A DNA stretch of 64,000 nt from Teredinibacter sp. KSP-S5-2 (GTDB lineage Bacteria > Pseudomonadota > Gammaproteobacteria > Pseudomonadales > Cellvibrionaceae), in assembly GCF_032773895.1 (NCBI RefSeq), contig NZ_CP120416.1:2354001-2418000 (forward strand), written 5' to 3'. Position 1 is the first letter of the stretch. The number at the start of each line of letters is the position of its first letter. The position numbers and the translations under genes are program-made. Of the stretch, positions 1-9,327 are shown piece by piece. Below the pieces are notes generated by a model that made no database searches, was not told the DNA's origin, and was given only the letters and a program-made list of their open reading frames with translations.

Positions 1-1176
1 ACTATCACACACATAAAGGTTCTTAATCTTTGTTTCCAGGTTCGTATTCAGGTGCTCGCCAACTTTGAGTAATGCTCCCGGATTACTCGCAACGAGATTT
101 GTTCTAAAAATATTCTTTGCGCCGGCATTACGTACAATTTTCTCTGCAACCTCTCCGGCACCTTTGAGTTTCTCCAGGTCGCTTTGAGTAAATACTTTAT
201 TAAACCTACCCTTTTCATCAACTATGCCGCTTACCTCGTCATTCAACAAAATACCGACGGAGAACATTTTTGCATGAGAAAATAGTTTGCTAATTTTCAG
301 GTTGGCTAACATGACCATCCGAAACAGGGAAGCGTTCATAGTTCCGTCGCCCACTGACACACCATTACCCAAGTCAATATCCAGACACCCCAGAAAGCCC
401 TCACCACCATTTAACTTTGGCACAGTTCCACATACCATAAACCCAGGCTTACAGAAAAACCCTTTATTACCAACATCGTGTATGCCACTGGATTTCAGTA
501 AGGCAGGCGTTGAAAATGAACCTGCACCAATCACCACCTTATCAGCAAAAACTCGTGACAGGCTGCCTTTTGTGGGTTTGTACTCAACACCTATTGCCAT
601 CCCATTTTCGGTAATAATCTTCTCTACCTTGGCTTTGGTGATGATTTCGACACCATGATTGAGTGCCTCGAGCAAAAACGATTTTGCTTTCCATAACGCC
701 TCATAATGGTAGGTAGGAGTTTCACACTTTGACTGATCAATAAACATGTCATTTTTCTTTACCGAATACCCCAGCTGGCTGGCACTCTCTCGAAATAACA
801 ACGACTGATTAGCTAAATAATCATCTGACAATTGAGTTATCGGCAACTCCTTCTTTGCTTCCTCATATTCCGCCGTAAGATCAATTCCCATATTATTCAG
901 GGCTTGCTCGGTCGGGTATTTACACACACCGAAGTAAAGCGACGTCGCACCGCCAGCGGTAATACCGGAGAGTGCCTTTACCTTTTTATTTAATTTAAAT
1001 TCCTTGGCTACAGAGGCAATACCTTTAAAACTATTTTTTAGCGGTACGTCTGCCCCTTCTTCTATGACAAGAACCCGTTTATTGGTTTTTGATAATTCTT
1101 TTGCAATTGTTGCGTTACAGGTTCCCGAACCAACAAGTATTACATCATATTGACTTTCTTGTACCTGATTTACCAT
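1..1176 (-). CDS. GMC-family FAD oxidoreductase, C-terminus cut by window edge
   Basis: The reading frame starts at ATG 1176, with a GAGAG ribosome site 7 bases upstream, and runs open to base 1, giving 392 residues with no stop. Residues 10-40 form a Rossmann FAD-binding motif (VILVGSGTCNATIAKEL, then VLVIEEG). A second FAD/GMC-like stretch (KVVIGAGSFSTPALLKSSG) lies near residues 218-236, and the frame ends in NLYVCDS, which in GMC enzymes comes shortly before the catalytic His region. That catalytic part lies outside the window. The family oxidises alcohols or reduces double bonds on diverse substrates. It is the last visible gene of the polyketide operon, 57 bases after the SDR gene, so it probably tailors the released product. 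The substrate is unknown. The family call is fairly safe. Confidence 0.85.
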   Translation of the reverse strand, partial: MVNQVQESQYDVILVGSGTCNATIAKELSKTNKRVLVIEEGADVPLKNSFKGIASVAKEFKLNKKVKALSGITAGGATSLYFGVCKYPTEQALNNMGIDLTAEYEEAKKELPITQLSDDYLANQSLLFRESASQLGYSVKKNDMFIDQSKCETPTYHYEALWKAKSFLLEALNHGVEIITKAKVEKIITENGMAIGVEYKPTKGSLSRVFADKVVIGAGSFSTPALLKSSGIHDVGNKGFFCKPGFMVCGTVPKLNGGEGFLGCLDIDLGNGVSVGDGTMNASLFRMVMLANLKISKLFSHAKMFSVGILLNDEVSGIVDEKGRFNKVFTQSDLEKLKGAGEVAEKIVRNAGAKNIFRTNLVASNPGALLKVGEHLNTNLETKIKNLYVCDS

Positions 1177-1233
1177 ATTGCACTCTCTCAGTTTGAGTTG
1201 CTTATTGGAAGGGTAAACAGCCTCGTTCCCAAT

Positions 1234-2187
1234 TTACATTTCCCGGTCTTTAATCCAGTCTATGGTCGCGCTTAGTGTTTCGGTAATCGGCCTCGGCTCC
1301 CACCCCAACTCTTCTCGAATTTTCTTATCAGAATATCTATACGGTTGGCCAACCAACTCAATAGGCGTACCAGACTTTTCGGCAAGTTGTATTGCTTCGT
1401 CAAGCGTGAGCATGCGCTCAGGGACAACCATGTCTTCGTCCAACTCACTTAATAAATCGACTAAATCTGAAATGTGTGTGCCCGGAACTAAATAACGTCC
1501 CGAGGCATTTTCTTTTTCAAAGGCTAAAATATGCGCAAGCGCAACATCACGCACGTCAACGACTGAACACTGAATAGGAAAACGAAAAGGAAGTTGGTTA
1601 TTGATAAATGCGCTAGCGTTGACCGTGCTTGGCGTTTGCTTGTAGAAATTTGGCCCCATAATAATGCTTGGACATATCGTGACCATATCCAAATTATTTT
1701 CTTTGGCAAATTCCCATGCTGCCTGTTCGCTCACCAGTTTGGATCGAATATATGGATCCTGAGGATCACTCCAGTCAGCTTCAGTGAGCGGCGCGTCTTC
1801 CGACCCGCCAAAACCGATTGCGGCAATACTACTGGTGAAAACAACACGCTTGACACCTAGCTCTTTGGCAACACTAAGTACTACCTGGCTACCTTCCGTA
1901 TTATTTTCAACAATGCCTTCGCCGAGACTTTGTTCATCGTAATGATATAACGCAGCCACCTGAAACACGCCTTCGACACCTTCCATTGCCGCTTTTATTG
2001 CGTCTCTATCTCTGATGTCTGCTTTAAACATGGTGACATCATAGCCGTCAAGAATGCCCTCTTCGGCAACTTCTTCCGGGTTACGCACAGTGACGTGTAC
2101 ATCGTAACCCCGTTCACAGAGCGCTTTAACCAAGCTATTACCTACATGGCCATTTCCGCCGGTAACTAACACTTTTGTAGCTGTCAT
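1234..2187 (-). CDS. NAD(P)-dependent extended SDR (dihydroflavonol-4-reductase/epimerase-like)
   Basis: This is a 317-residue extended short-chain dehydrogenase. The N-terminus carries the nucleotide-binding motif VTGGNGHVGNSLVKAL (GxxGxxG). The catalytic Ser lies in VFTSSIAAIG, and the YxxxK pair is in DPYIRSKLVSEQA. The whole resembles dihydroflavonol-4-reductase/3-beta-HSD-type reductases that act on carbonyls or beta-hydroxy carbonyls. It starts only four bases after the polyketide synthase stop codon, and its GGAG ribosome site lies inside the synthase 3' end, so translation is probably coupled. The synthase ends in a thioester reductase domain that releases an aldehyde, so this enzyme could reduce or otherwise modify that product. 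The role is inferred from position. Confidence 0.85.
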   Translation of the reverse strand: MTATKVLVTGGNGHVGNSLVKALCERGYDVHVTVRNPEEVAEEGILDGYDVTMFKADIRDRDAIKAAMEGVEGVFQVAALYHYDEQSLGEGIVENNTEGSQVVLSVAKELGVKRVVFTSSIAAIGFGGSEDAPLTEADWSDPQDPYIRSKLVSEQAAWEFAKENNLDMVTICPSIIMGPNFYKQTPSTVNASAFINNQLPFRFPIQCSVVDVRDVALAHILAFEKENASGRYLVPGTHISDLVDLLSELDEDMVVPERMLTLDEAIQLAEKSGTPIELVGQPYRYSDKKIREELGWEPRPITETLSATIDWIKDREM

Positions 2188-2191
2188 TGAA

Positions 2192-5100
2192 TTACTCCAC
2201 GCCTAAGGCTTCTTCGGCCAACGAATGATTTGTATTGTTCTGAGTATGCGTCTGGAAATCCTGAATTCGGGTCATAAAACCACATTCTTCCATTTCCCAA
2301 CGCTCGAAATATTTATCTATAAGAAGCTTCCATTCGGGTAAACCTGTATCCATACGTTGCAGAGCCTGTTTGAAATTATTCTGATCAAAGGGAAATAGAA
2401 TCGCAAAGTAGCCATCCATGACTTTTCTGTTACGCACCGAACCTTCGGCATCGCGAAGCACACACTCCAAAACAAAACCATTTACCGAGTTGATCTGGCT
2501 AATATAACGAACAAATTCATAGCATTTGGTTAAGTATGTATCCCGCGTAACGCGGTCAAACTTCAACCCTTTCTTTTCTGCTTTTCGATATAAGTTGGAA
2601 AAGCTGTAGGGCTTCATATGGGTTGCGTGGAAAATTTTGTTCCACAATTCGGAGTTATTGCCCACCGCCACGATCATTTTTGCGGCGAAGTCAACAGGAA
2701 GCATGTCCAATACGTCGCTGGAAATTTTTTCACGGCAACCTATTGCCAAACGCATTTGCAGCAAGCGGTGCAACATATCATCAGTTTGTCCCATTCCCGT
2801 TATGCTGGAACCTGAGAGTTCACCAAAGCGATAAATTGCGTAAGGAATACCCAAAGCAAAGGCGCGTTTTAGGAAAGTTTCCTGAACCCATTTGGATTGG
2901 CCATAACCGCCGTAAACCTGTTCGCCATCGGCAACAAAATCCTCTTTTTCATAAATAGAGAATTCCTCTCCGATTTTATGCGTACAGGCGGAAATACTTG
3001 ATACAAAATGAATAAGCTTGACGGTTTTAGTCGCGGCAAGCTTCAGTATCTCCAGCATCCCCTGGGTGGATTCTCTAAACGTGGCATAGCCTTCGATATG
3101 ATTCACATGCGCGGATGCGTGTATGATTTGTTGTGTTTTTTCCGCACAGTCATTCCAGTCCTGCTCAGCAAGACCCAATTGATATTTATTCAAATCGCCA
3201 CATACAACTTCGATGCGACTGCGATCAAGACTTAACTGATACTGGTCCGCCTGCTGCTGGATTCGATGCAAACCATGCTCATTGTTTTCTGCTCGAACCA
3301 GACAAATTACGCGCATTGTCTCGTTAGAGGTCAACAAATCGGCAAGAATATGAATCCCCAGAAAACCTGTAGCGCCGGTGAGCATGACATGGCTTAAAGG
3401 CTCCTCGAATGCACGGGGTAATCCGTCAAGATCAGGAAGTTTTAAATCCGCTTCAGCGTCTTCAACATGTAATCGAGTATTGTTTATTTTTTCTTCTGAA
3501 GAAGCTGATTGACCACTGAGGCTTTTATTACCGTTATCCAAAGACGTGGCCAAAACGGCTTTTTCATAAACAGAAATGAGAGAAAACACCGACTCATATT
3601 TACTCAAAAGCAAACTGGATAAACTCTGGATAGAGGTACATTCAAAAAATGCGGTGGGAGAAAAATCTGGATCAATGAATTCTTTGATGGACATGGTCAT
3701 CGCGGCCATATCTTTCGATGTCACACCCGAGTCCATAATGTTGATACTCAGATCAACTTCCGCTGCCGAACAAACAAGTTGTTTGGCAAATAACTCCTTG
3801 ACGTAGAGCTGAGCCTTCTCATCACCGCTTAACTCACTTAATAGCGCGCCCTCTTCCGAGAGATCATGACTTAAGCTAAACAGATATGTGTGTACCGAAT
3901 TGGCTCCTGCCTCTGCGGTGGTATTAATAGCCGGTGCATGCTCGGCACTATTTTCTACCTCGTCCGAAACATTGCTCGACAATCTAGGCATCTCATCGAG
4001 GGTCTTATTACTGGATATCCAGAATCGATTGCCTGCAAATGGATATGTTGGCAAGGGTATTCTTCTACCAGTTTTCTGTACACCGAGGTTTTGCCAGCTT
4101 GGTATTACGCCATCACACCATAAACGTGCTAATCGCTTTGGTTCACCGGTTTTCGCCAGCAAATCAATAAACTCTTGCTTTTCTTTTGCATTTAGCAAGC
4201 CTGTTACGGATACCGCGTTCGAAATATGGCCGGACATAATTATCTCTGACCGCTTACCTTCCACGAGCATAGACAGATTATTTTTCAGAGACTGGATATC
4301 CGAAGCAAGTACAGCAGCACGATAATCAAATGATTTACGACCGACCTGCATGGTATAAGCAATATCTAACACGCTTAAAGTGGATTCATGTTTGGTAATG
4401 AAATGCAATAAACGCTCGGCCATTTGTTGTAGCTGCCGTTCATTTCGCGCAGATATTGGAAAAATACAATGGCTCGGATTTGCATCAGATGAAACAACCG
4501 ATTTCGGTGCGGGAAATTCTTCAACTATAACGTGTGCATTGGTGCCACCAGCACCGAAGGTACTAAGCGCACCTCTTAGTCGCCCTGCTGATTGTTTAGG
4601 CAACCAATCTTCGAGTGTTTGCTGAACATAAAATGGTGAGTTTGGAAAATCGATATTCTCATTCAGTTCTGTTGAGTGTAAGGATGGCACTAGTTTTCTG
4701 TGCTTCATCTGCAATAGAACTTTTTGAATACCAACAATGCCAGAAGCTGCTTCGGTATGACCAATGTTGGTCTTCACTGAACCAATTGGACAACTTTGCT
4801 TGGCCACTCCCTGCTTAAGATACGCATTATTTAAACCGGAAATTTCAATCGCGTCACCAAAATCGGTGGCGGTACCGTGCGCTTCGATGTAACCAATCGA
4901 TGCTGCATCGATTTGTGCTTTCTCGAGGGATTTTAGAATAAGCCTGGCTTGGGGGTTCGGATTTGGAATGGTATACCCACCCGTTCGTCCACTGTGATTG
5001 ACCACCGCACTTTTTATGACACCGTAGATGTGGTCTCCGTCCTTTAAGGCTTCCTGTAATGATTTAATGTAAAGTGCCCCCACACCTTCGGCCTGGGCGT

Positions 5101-8100
5101 AACCGTTAGCACCTTTACCAAAAGAACGACAAACACCGTCTTTGGATAATGAACCGCCAGCATGATTAATATCATAGCGACTTTGGTGTAAATCCAGATT
5201 CACACCACCGACAATTGCGGATGAACACTCGCCGCTATTAATCGAATCGCAGGCCAGTTTTAATGCGGTAAGACTTGATGAACATGCCGTATCCAAAGTT
5301 AAACTCGGCCCGGCAAGATCCATCCAGAAGGAAACACGATTGGCAATACTCCATAAAAATGAATTCGGACTGACGTTGTTACCAGCAAGCTTTTCTTCAA
5401 CGCCCAGCATTTGGTACATCGCCCAAACAGCGCCAACAAAAACCCCGACATCACGATCATTATCTTTGGCCAGCGTTTCCGGATAATAACCAGCATCTTC
5501 TATCGCTTGCCACGCAACCTCCAAAAACTGTCGTTCTTGTGGATCAATGATCTCAGCTTCTTTATCCGAAATACCAAAGAATTCATTATCAAAAGAATCG
5601 ACCCGATCAATAAAGCCGCCACGGAATGATTCAAGGAGGCCATTATTCAACCGCTGCTGCAAACGTTCAGTAGGGATAACATCAATACAGTCCGTTCCTG
5701 TTACCAGATTTTGCCACATCTGCTCCATATCATCGGACTTTGGATAACGACCAGCCATACCAACAATGGCAATATCATTTGGCTGCATGTGAGTAGCGTG
5801 AATAGGTACAGGCTGTTGTTCAGCCTTTGGTGCATTGACCAAAGTATTTTCGCGATATTGCGACCGAGGAATCACCTGAGACTTAATGTTGTGCAGTTGC
5901 TTTATGACGTAACGTGTATCGATGTCGGAGAAACCTTCACGTGCATCGCCATTCTTCGCCAGCTCTGGAACAGTGTGAATATGTTGAAAAGCACCAACTA
6001 ACCGATCTGATATTTCCTGTGCCTGCCGTGAGCTTAAACCGGCAGGAACGGCCAAGCGAACAAGCCCATTCAGCGGTGAGTTTTTTTGCATACCGACATT
6101 ATGTTCGCCCGCGCGTATTCCGGTATGGAGATATAACCAGGCAACAAATGAAGCAACCGGGTACTCGAATTGAGAAAATTCAGGCAGCTGTTTTACATCG
6201 ATAACAACGCAGTGTCTGCCCATAGGGGAAAGAACGGGAACCTTATTTGCATTCAATGATTCCCATATCCGTTGAACAGAGGTATTTCTCTGAGCAACAT
6301 CGGATTCAATTCGCTTTTTATTGCTTAACGCAAATGCCACAAGCTTTTGATCGATAAAGTCCAGCCCGGCACCCTCTTCGTCAATTAACGCCTTAACATG
6401 GCTAAACAGATTAGCGTCGTTAGTTGCAATTAAACCGCCTTTGTTCACAGCAAAATTTTTCGGCAGACTGACAAAGACACTATCGGCGTAGGAAAGTAAT
6501 TCCGACACGGTCGACCATAGCTCTCTGGAACTGGGTTCCTGGCTGACAAGTAACAGTGCGTTATCGATAATGCGCGTTGCATCCATTACCAGTGGTATAC
6601 CGTAACTTGAGACCAGTTTTTTTAATGCTGCAAGTTGCGAAACATCAACGCCATAGCCACCAGCTGCATTGTTGTTTAATTCGATTACGGTGAGTGTGAT
6701 TGCCGAAGAACCAGACAATAATGACTCAATTTCGGCTAAATCCAATCCACCCTTGAACAACTTATCCGAGTTTAAGTTGAACACTTCAGGGCTGGGCACC
6801 TCCCCAGGAGTAAAACCGTTATCAATCTGGTTGAATATCGTGGTGGGGAAAAGAAGATTTTGAAGAACCGTACCTTTATTCTGGTTTGCCTTAAAAAAGA
6901 CTCTTTCTGCTTCTCTTCCAGAAGGAAGCAAGGCGACATACTCAAAAGGAAAAATGGCTTTGACGGCACCAACAACATCAATAGGTGATTGGAGTTTTGA
7001 ATATAAAGAGTTTATATACTGATCGATATAAGGTTCTGAGAGTTGAGCCCAGGAGTCTGTTTTTAAATCAAACTCAACTTTTGAAGCGGGGATGTTTAAA
7101 GGATTAAAGCCAAAATCAGCAAGGTCTAACGAGCGAGAACTGCCGTCAATCACAAACGCATTCTCATCAACAATTGGCAAATTATTCTCAACGCTACTTT
7201 TTGGTTGAGCGTTGTCATTCACATTACCCGATGCGTGTACGCTAATCGTATCCAGCGGTGTAAAATTTTCGTTCTCTGGTGATTGTGAATTGTCCGGATT
7301 GGCAATCATCATAATAATATCAATGAGATTGTCCGGGTCGCTATTTTCCAGGGGCCGACAGAGTAAGATGCTTTTGTTCTCTGGTCGAAACTTGTTCTTA
7401 AACTGCAAATTACCCGCGTCGTTAAAGATATTTTGTTCTCTTAAACTATCTAATACTTTATCGACTTGTTCATCCGCGTTGGGCGATTCTGCAATCTTTG
7501 GCCCAAGCGTGGCGCCCATACTCAACATCTCGTAGCCTTCGGCAACAAGAATTTCCATGATTTTGACGATCGAAAACTCCAAGCCACCGAGAGGCATATC
7601 CGCAGGGTAAAACTCCAAATCCATTAGAAACCCACGACTATCTGGCGACATTTCAGAAATAATGATCACATTCTGTAAAACGTCACCGATATAAGTCAGA
7701 AATATTCTATGTTCTGCACTAAAGGTGCCCGCTAAAATTTCCTCACGTGCGACATATACAAGCGGGTTAACCATCGTTCTGGATTCACACCACTTGTCTA
7801 TAATTTCAGCGATATTTTTATCTATATTCTGGTCTGACCCACAAATATACTCTTTAGTAACGCACTCTCCTTCTTCTTCAAACTTGTTTACCAAATACCT
7901 CAAACGGCGCATTTTCCCGCCCTTTAAAGTGAAGGAAGATAGATTTATAACCCTCTGAACCGCTCCAAACGGAGTCGAAGAAAAGCCATCACCCGAGACA
8001 TTATCAACCTGAAAATCAGTGAGAATATTGAGTGCATAATTTTTGCTCTTGGCGTATTGATATATCTCTCCGGCGACCTCCTGAAAACACACCAAAGGCC

Positions 8101-8713
8101 CCGTGTAACAGTACGCAAGCAAAATATTGCCGTATCTGGAATAGTTAAAATACGCTTTTCTACTACTGCCAATAAATAAATTTGGCGCAATATTTCTGCT
8201 TCCTCGAGAAACACTGCCTTCATTTTTATATTGGTTAAAAATGTCAACGAGAATTGGACCAAGCTTTGGATGCGCAAACCCATCTTTCCAGGAAATCAAT
8301 ATTGGAGATTGTGGCATCTCGGCGTTAAGGTTGATGTTATCCGTTGTGTTTTTTGGGTTTTGCTTCTGCCTCTTAACTTCGACTGAAGTTTCAACACTGG
8401 ATAAATCGGAGCCATCAGCAACTGCATCACCTGTTGAAGCAGAAAACTTTCGCTCTATGATGTCGCTGTAGTTTGTTACAAAATAATTGGCTAAATCACT
8501 GACATTAAAATTTTCAAATAGCAGCGTTTTCGACAAGGTTCCAAAGCTTTCTTCAAGCGCTTTGACTACTTTTAACGCATGAAAAGAGTCCACGCCCAAC
8601 TCACCGAAAGGTGCATGAGAATCAAAGTCCGCACTCAAAGTGTTTGCAACATCTGAAATCAGTTTTTTTAGATAGCTTTCAGTAAATTCGATGAGTAATG
8701 CCTGGCTAGTCAT
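2192..8713 (-). CDS. Hybrid trans-AT-type polyketide synthase: ACP, DUF2156-like, PLP beta-lyase-like, KS, ACP, thioester reductase
   Basis: The protein has 2173 residues when started at ATG 8713, which has TGAGGA five bases upstream; an in-frame GTG at 8725 has no good site. ACP1 is at about 10-85 (LGVDSFHALKVV, Ser about 41). Residues 145-460 resemble the DUF2156/MprF C-terminal acyl-CoA N-acyltransferase fold (KGGKMRRLRYLVNKF; LSMGATLGP). Residues 520-925 resemble tryptophanase-type beta-eliminating lyases (GIPLVMDATRIIDNA; PLP-Lys about 752 in SLPKNFAVNKGG; GIRAGEHNVG). KS at 975-1395 has Cys in DTACSSS and His in EAHGTATDFGD and NIGHTEAASG. No AT domain follows, only a flank ending in PLPTYPFAGNRFW, as in trans-AT systems. 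ACP2 is near 1665 (GVTSKDM). Thioester reductase at 1775-2173 has GATGFLG and GGYGQSKW. It should extend an ACP-bound starter once and release it reductively. The lyase's role is unknown; thiol or amino group installation is possible. Confidence 0.85.
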   Translation of the reverse strand: MTSQALLIEFTESYLKKLISDVANTLSADFDSHAPFGELGVDSFHALKVVKALEESFGTLSKTLLFENFNVSDLANYFVTNYSDIIERKFSASTGDAVADGSDLSSVETSVEVKRQKQNPKNTTDNINLNAEMPQSPILISWKDGFAHPKLGPILVDIFNQYKNEGSVSRGSRNIAPNLFIGSSRKAYFNYSRYGNILLAYCYTGPLVCFQEVAGEIYQYAKSKNYALNILTDFQVDNVSGDGFSSTPFGAVQRVINLSSFTLKGGKMRRLRYLVNKFEEEGECVTKEYICGSDQNIDKNIAEIIDKWCESRTMVNPLVYVAREEILAGTFSAEHRIFLTYIGDVLQNVIIISEMSPDSRGFLMDLEFYPADMPLGGLEFSIVKIMEILVAEGYEMLSMGATLGPKIAESPNADEQVDKVLDSLREQNIFNDAGNLQFKNKFRPENKSILLCRPLENSDPDNLIDIIMMIANPDNSQSPENENFTPLDTISVHASGNVNDNAQPKSSVENNLPIVDENAFVIDGSSRSLDLADFGFNPLNIPASKVEFDLKTDSWAQLSEPYIDQYINSLYSKLQSPIDVVGAVKAIFPFEYVALLPSGREAERVFFKANQNKGTVLQNLLFPTTIFNQIDNGFTPGEVPSPEVFNLNSDKLFKGGLDLAEIESLLSGSSAITLTVIELNNNAAGGYGVDVSQLAALKKLVSSYGIPLVMDATRIIDNALLLVSQEPSSRELWSTVSELLSYADSVFVSLPKNFAVNKGGLIATNDANLFSHVKALIDEEGAGLDFIDQKLVAFALSNKKRIESDVAQRNTSVQRIWESLNANKVPVLSPMGRHCVVIDVKQLPEFSQFEYPVASFVAWLYLHTGIRAGEHNVGMQKNSPLNGLVRLAVPAGLSSRQAQEISDRLVGAFQHIHTVPELAKNGDAREGFSDIDTRYVIKQLHNIKSQVIPRSQYRENTLVNAPKAEQQPVPIHATHMQPNDIAIVGMAGRYPKSDDMEQMWQNLVTGTDCIDVIPTERLQQRLNNGLLESFRGGFIDRVDSFDNEFFGISDKEAEIIDPQERQFLEVAWQAIEDAGYYPETLAKDNDRDVGVFVGAVWAMYQMLGVEEKLAGNNVSPNSFLWSIANRVSFWMDLAGPSLTLDTACSSSLTALKLACDSINSGECSSAIVGGVNLDLHQSRYDINHAGGSLSKDGVCRSFGKGANGYAQAEGVGALYIKSLQEALKDGDHIYGVIKSAVVNHSGRTGGYTIPNPNPQARLILKSLEKAQIDAASIGYIEAHGTATDFGDAIEISGLNNAYLKQGVAKQSCPIGSVKTNIGHTEAASGIVGIQKVLLQMKHRKLVPSLHSTELNENIDFPNSPFYVQQTLEDWLPKQSAGRLRGALSTFGAGGTNAHVIVEEFPAPKSVVSSDANPSHCIFPISARNERQLQQMAERLLHFITKHESTLSVLDIAYTMQVGRKSFDYRAAVLASDIQSLKNNLSMLVEGKRSEIIMSGHISNAVSVTGLLNAKEKQEFIDLLAKTGEPKRLARLWCDGVIPSWQNLGVQKTGRRIPLPTYPFAGNRFWISSNKTLDEMPRLSSNVSDEVENSAEHAPAINTTAEAGANSVHTYLFSLSHDLSEEGALLSELSGDEKAQLYVKELFAKQLVCSAAEVDLSINIMDSGVTSKDMAAMTMSIKEFIDPDFSPTAFFECTSIQSLSSLLLSKYESVFSLISVYEKAVLATSLDNGNKSLSGQSASSEEKINNTRLHVEDAEADLKLPDLDGLPRAFEEPLSHVMLTGATGFLGIHILADLLTSNETMRVICLVRAENNEHGLHRIQQQADQYQLSLDRSRIEVVCGDLNKYQLGLAEQDWNDCAEKTQQIIHASAHVNHIEGYATFRESTQGMLEILKLAATKTVKLIHFVSSISACTHKIGEEFSIYEKEDFVADGEQVYGGYGQSKWVQETFLKRAFALGIPYAIYRFGELSGSSITGMGQTDDMLHRLLQMRLAIGCREKISSDVLDMLPVDFAAKMIVAVGNNSELWNKIFHATHMKPYSFSNLYRKAEKKGLKFDRVTRDTYLTKCYEFVRYISQINSVNGFVLECVLRDAEGSVRNRKVMDGYFAILFPFDQNNFKQALQRMDTGLPEWKLLIDKYFERWEMEECGFMTRIQDFQTHTQNNTNHSLAEEALGVE

Positions 8714-9203
8714 CCTATTCCTCACGAGATGTATTGCGCCAAACTCAACTACTGGACAAATTAAGAAATCAGAGCGCTGAAATCTTCGCCAGAAAAGAAG
8801 AATTTATTACAGAAATAATTAGTTTACGATTTGGAGATTAGTTGGCCGATATGGACAGAGAACCAGCATTTGATGTTACGCAGAAACATAACCGAACAAA
8901 ATGCCAGATAAAAATATTATTAATAAATGTACACAACATACTTTTTACTTAGGTATCTACAGAACTATTTAATACAAGCACTAAAAACTAAGTATTTTTT
9001 AAAATACACAACAAAAAAATTTTCTGATCAAACTCCATCCTACAAAAAATAGAATTCGCCAGTACACCACAAAAGGTGACGGGTCAACGACTGGACAGAG
9101 GTATTAATAATTAGAGAAGGTACCGGAATACAAAAATTTTGAAAGAAATTCGCTTAAATCAACATTTCGGCAACTAAAGTCTTACAGGGAATTTTCTTTC
9201 GGC
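8714..9203 (-). other. Gene-free leader between the ops site and the polyketide synthase
   Basis: About 490 bases of AT-rich DNA carry no convincing reading frame on either strand. On the minus strand this would be the 5' untranslated leader transcribed after the ops element, ending in the TGAGGA ribosome site of the synthase. Long untranslated leaders between ops and the first gene are typical of RfaH-controlled operons. I saw no clear intrinsic terminator within it. Confidence 0.5.
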
Positions 9204-9215
9204 CACGCTACCGCC
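9204..9215 (-). promoter_or_regulatory. ops: ops element (RfaH recruitment/pause site)
   Basis: The minus strand reads GGCGGTAGCGTG, followed by GCC. This is identical to the 12-base core of the enterobacterial ops element, at which RNA polymerase pauses and RfaH loads. It points toward the polyketide synthase, about 490 bases before its start codon and 38 bases after the tRNA-Cys 3' end. An RfaH-type gene lies about 0.9 kb away, transcribed divergently. An exact 12-base match at this position and orientation is unlikely by chance. Function is inferred from known RfaH biology. Confidence 0.85.
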
Positions 9216-9253
9216 CTACATTACACTGCATAGACTACAAAACAAACAGATAA

Positions 9254-9327
9254 TGGAGGCGCGAGCTGGAATTGAACCAACCTAGCCGGATTTGCAATCC
9301 AGAGCATAACCACTTTGCTATCGCGCC
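9254..9327 (-). tRNA. tRNA-Cys (anticodon GCA), CCA encoded
   Basis: The minus strand folds into a complete cloverleaf. The acceptor stem is GGCGCGA with TCGCGCC, followed by encoded TCCA. The anticodon stem CTGGA/TCCGG encloses TTGCAAA, and the T arm GTTGG/CCAGC has a normal TTCAATT loop. It closely follows the E. coli tRNA-Cys pattern. It stands alone rather than in a Gly-Cys-Leu cluster and lies immediately upstream of the ops element of the polyketide operon on the same strand. Whether it is the genome's only tRNA-Cys cannot be told from this window. Confidence 0.97.

Noticed and set aside
287-658. 123-residue plus-strand frame
   Set aside because: It is antisense to the GMC oxidoreductase, whose FAD motif and continuous frame are clear.
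9254-9327. tRNA-Cys as attachment site of an integrated element
   Set aside because: I found no integrase gene and did not see a repeat of the tRNA 3' end in the window, so I do not call an integrative element.
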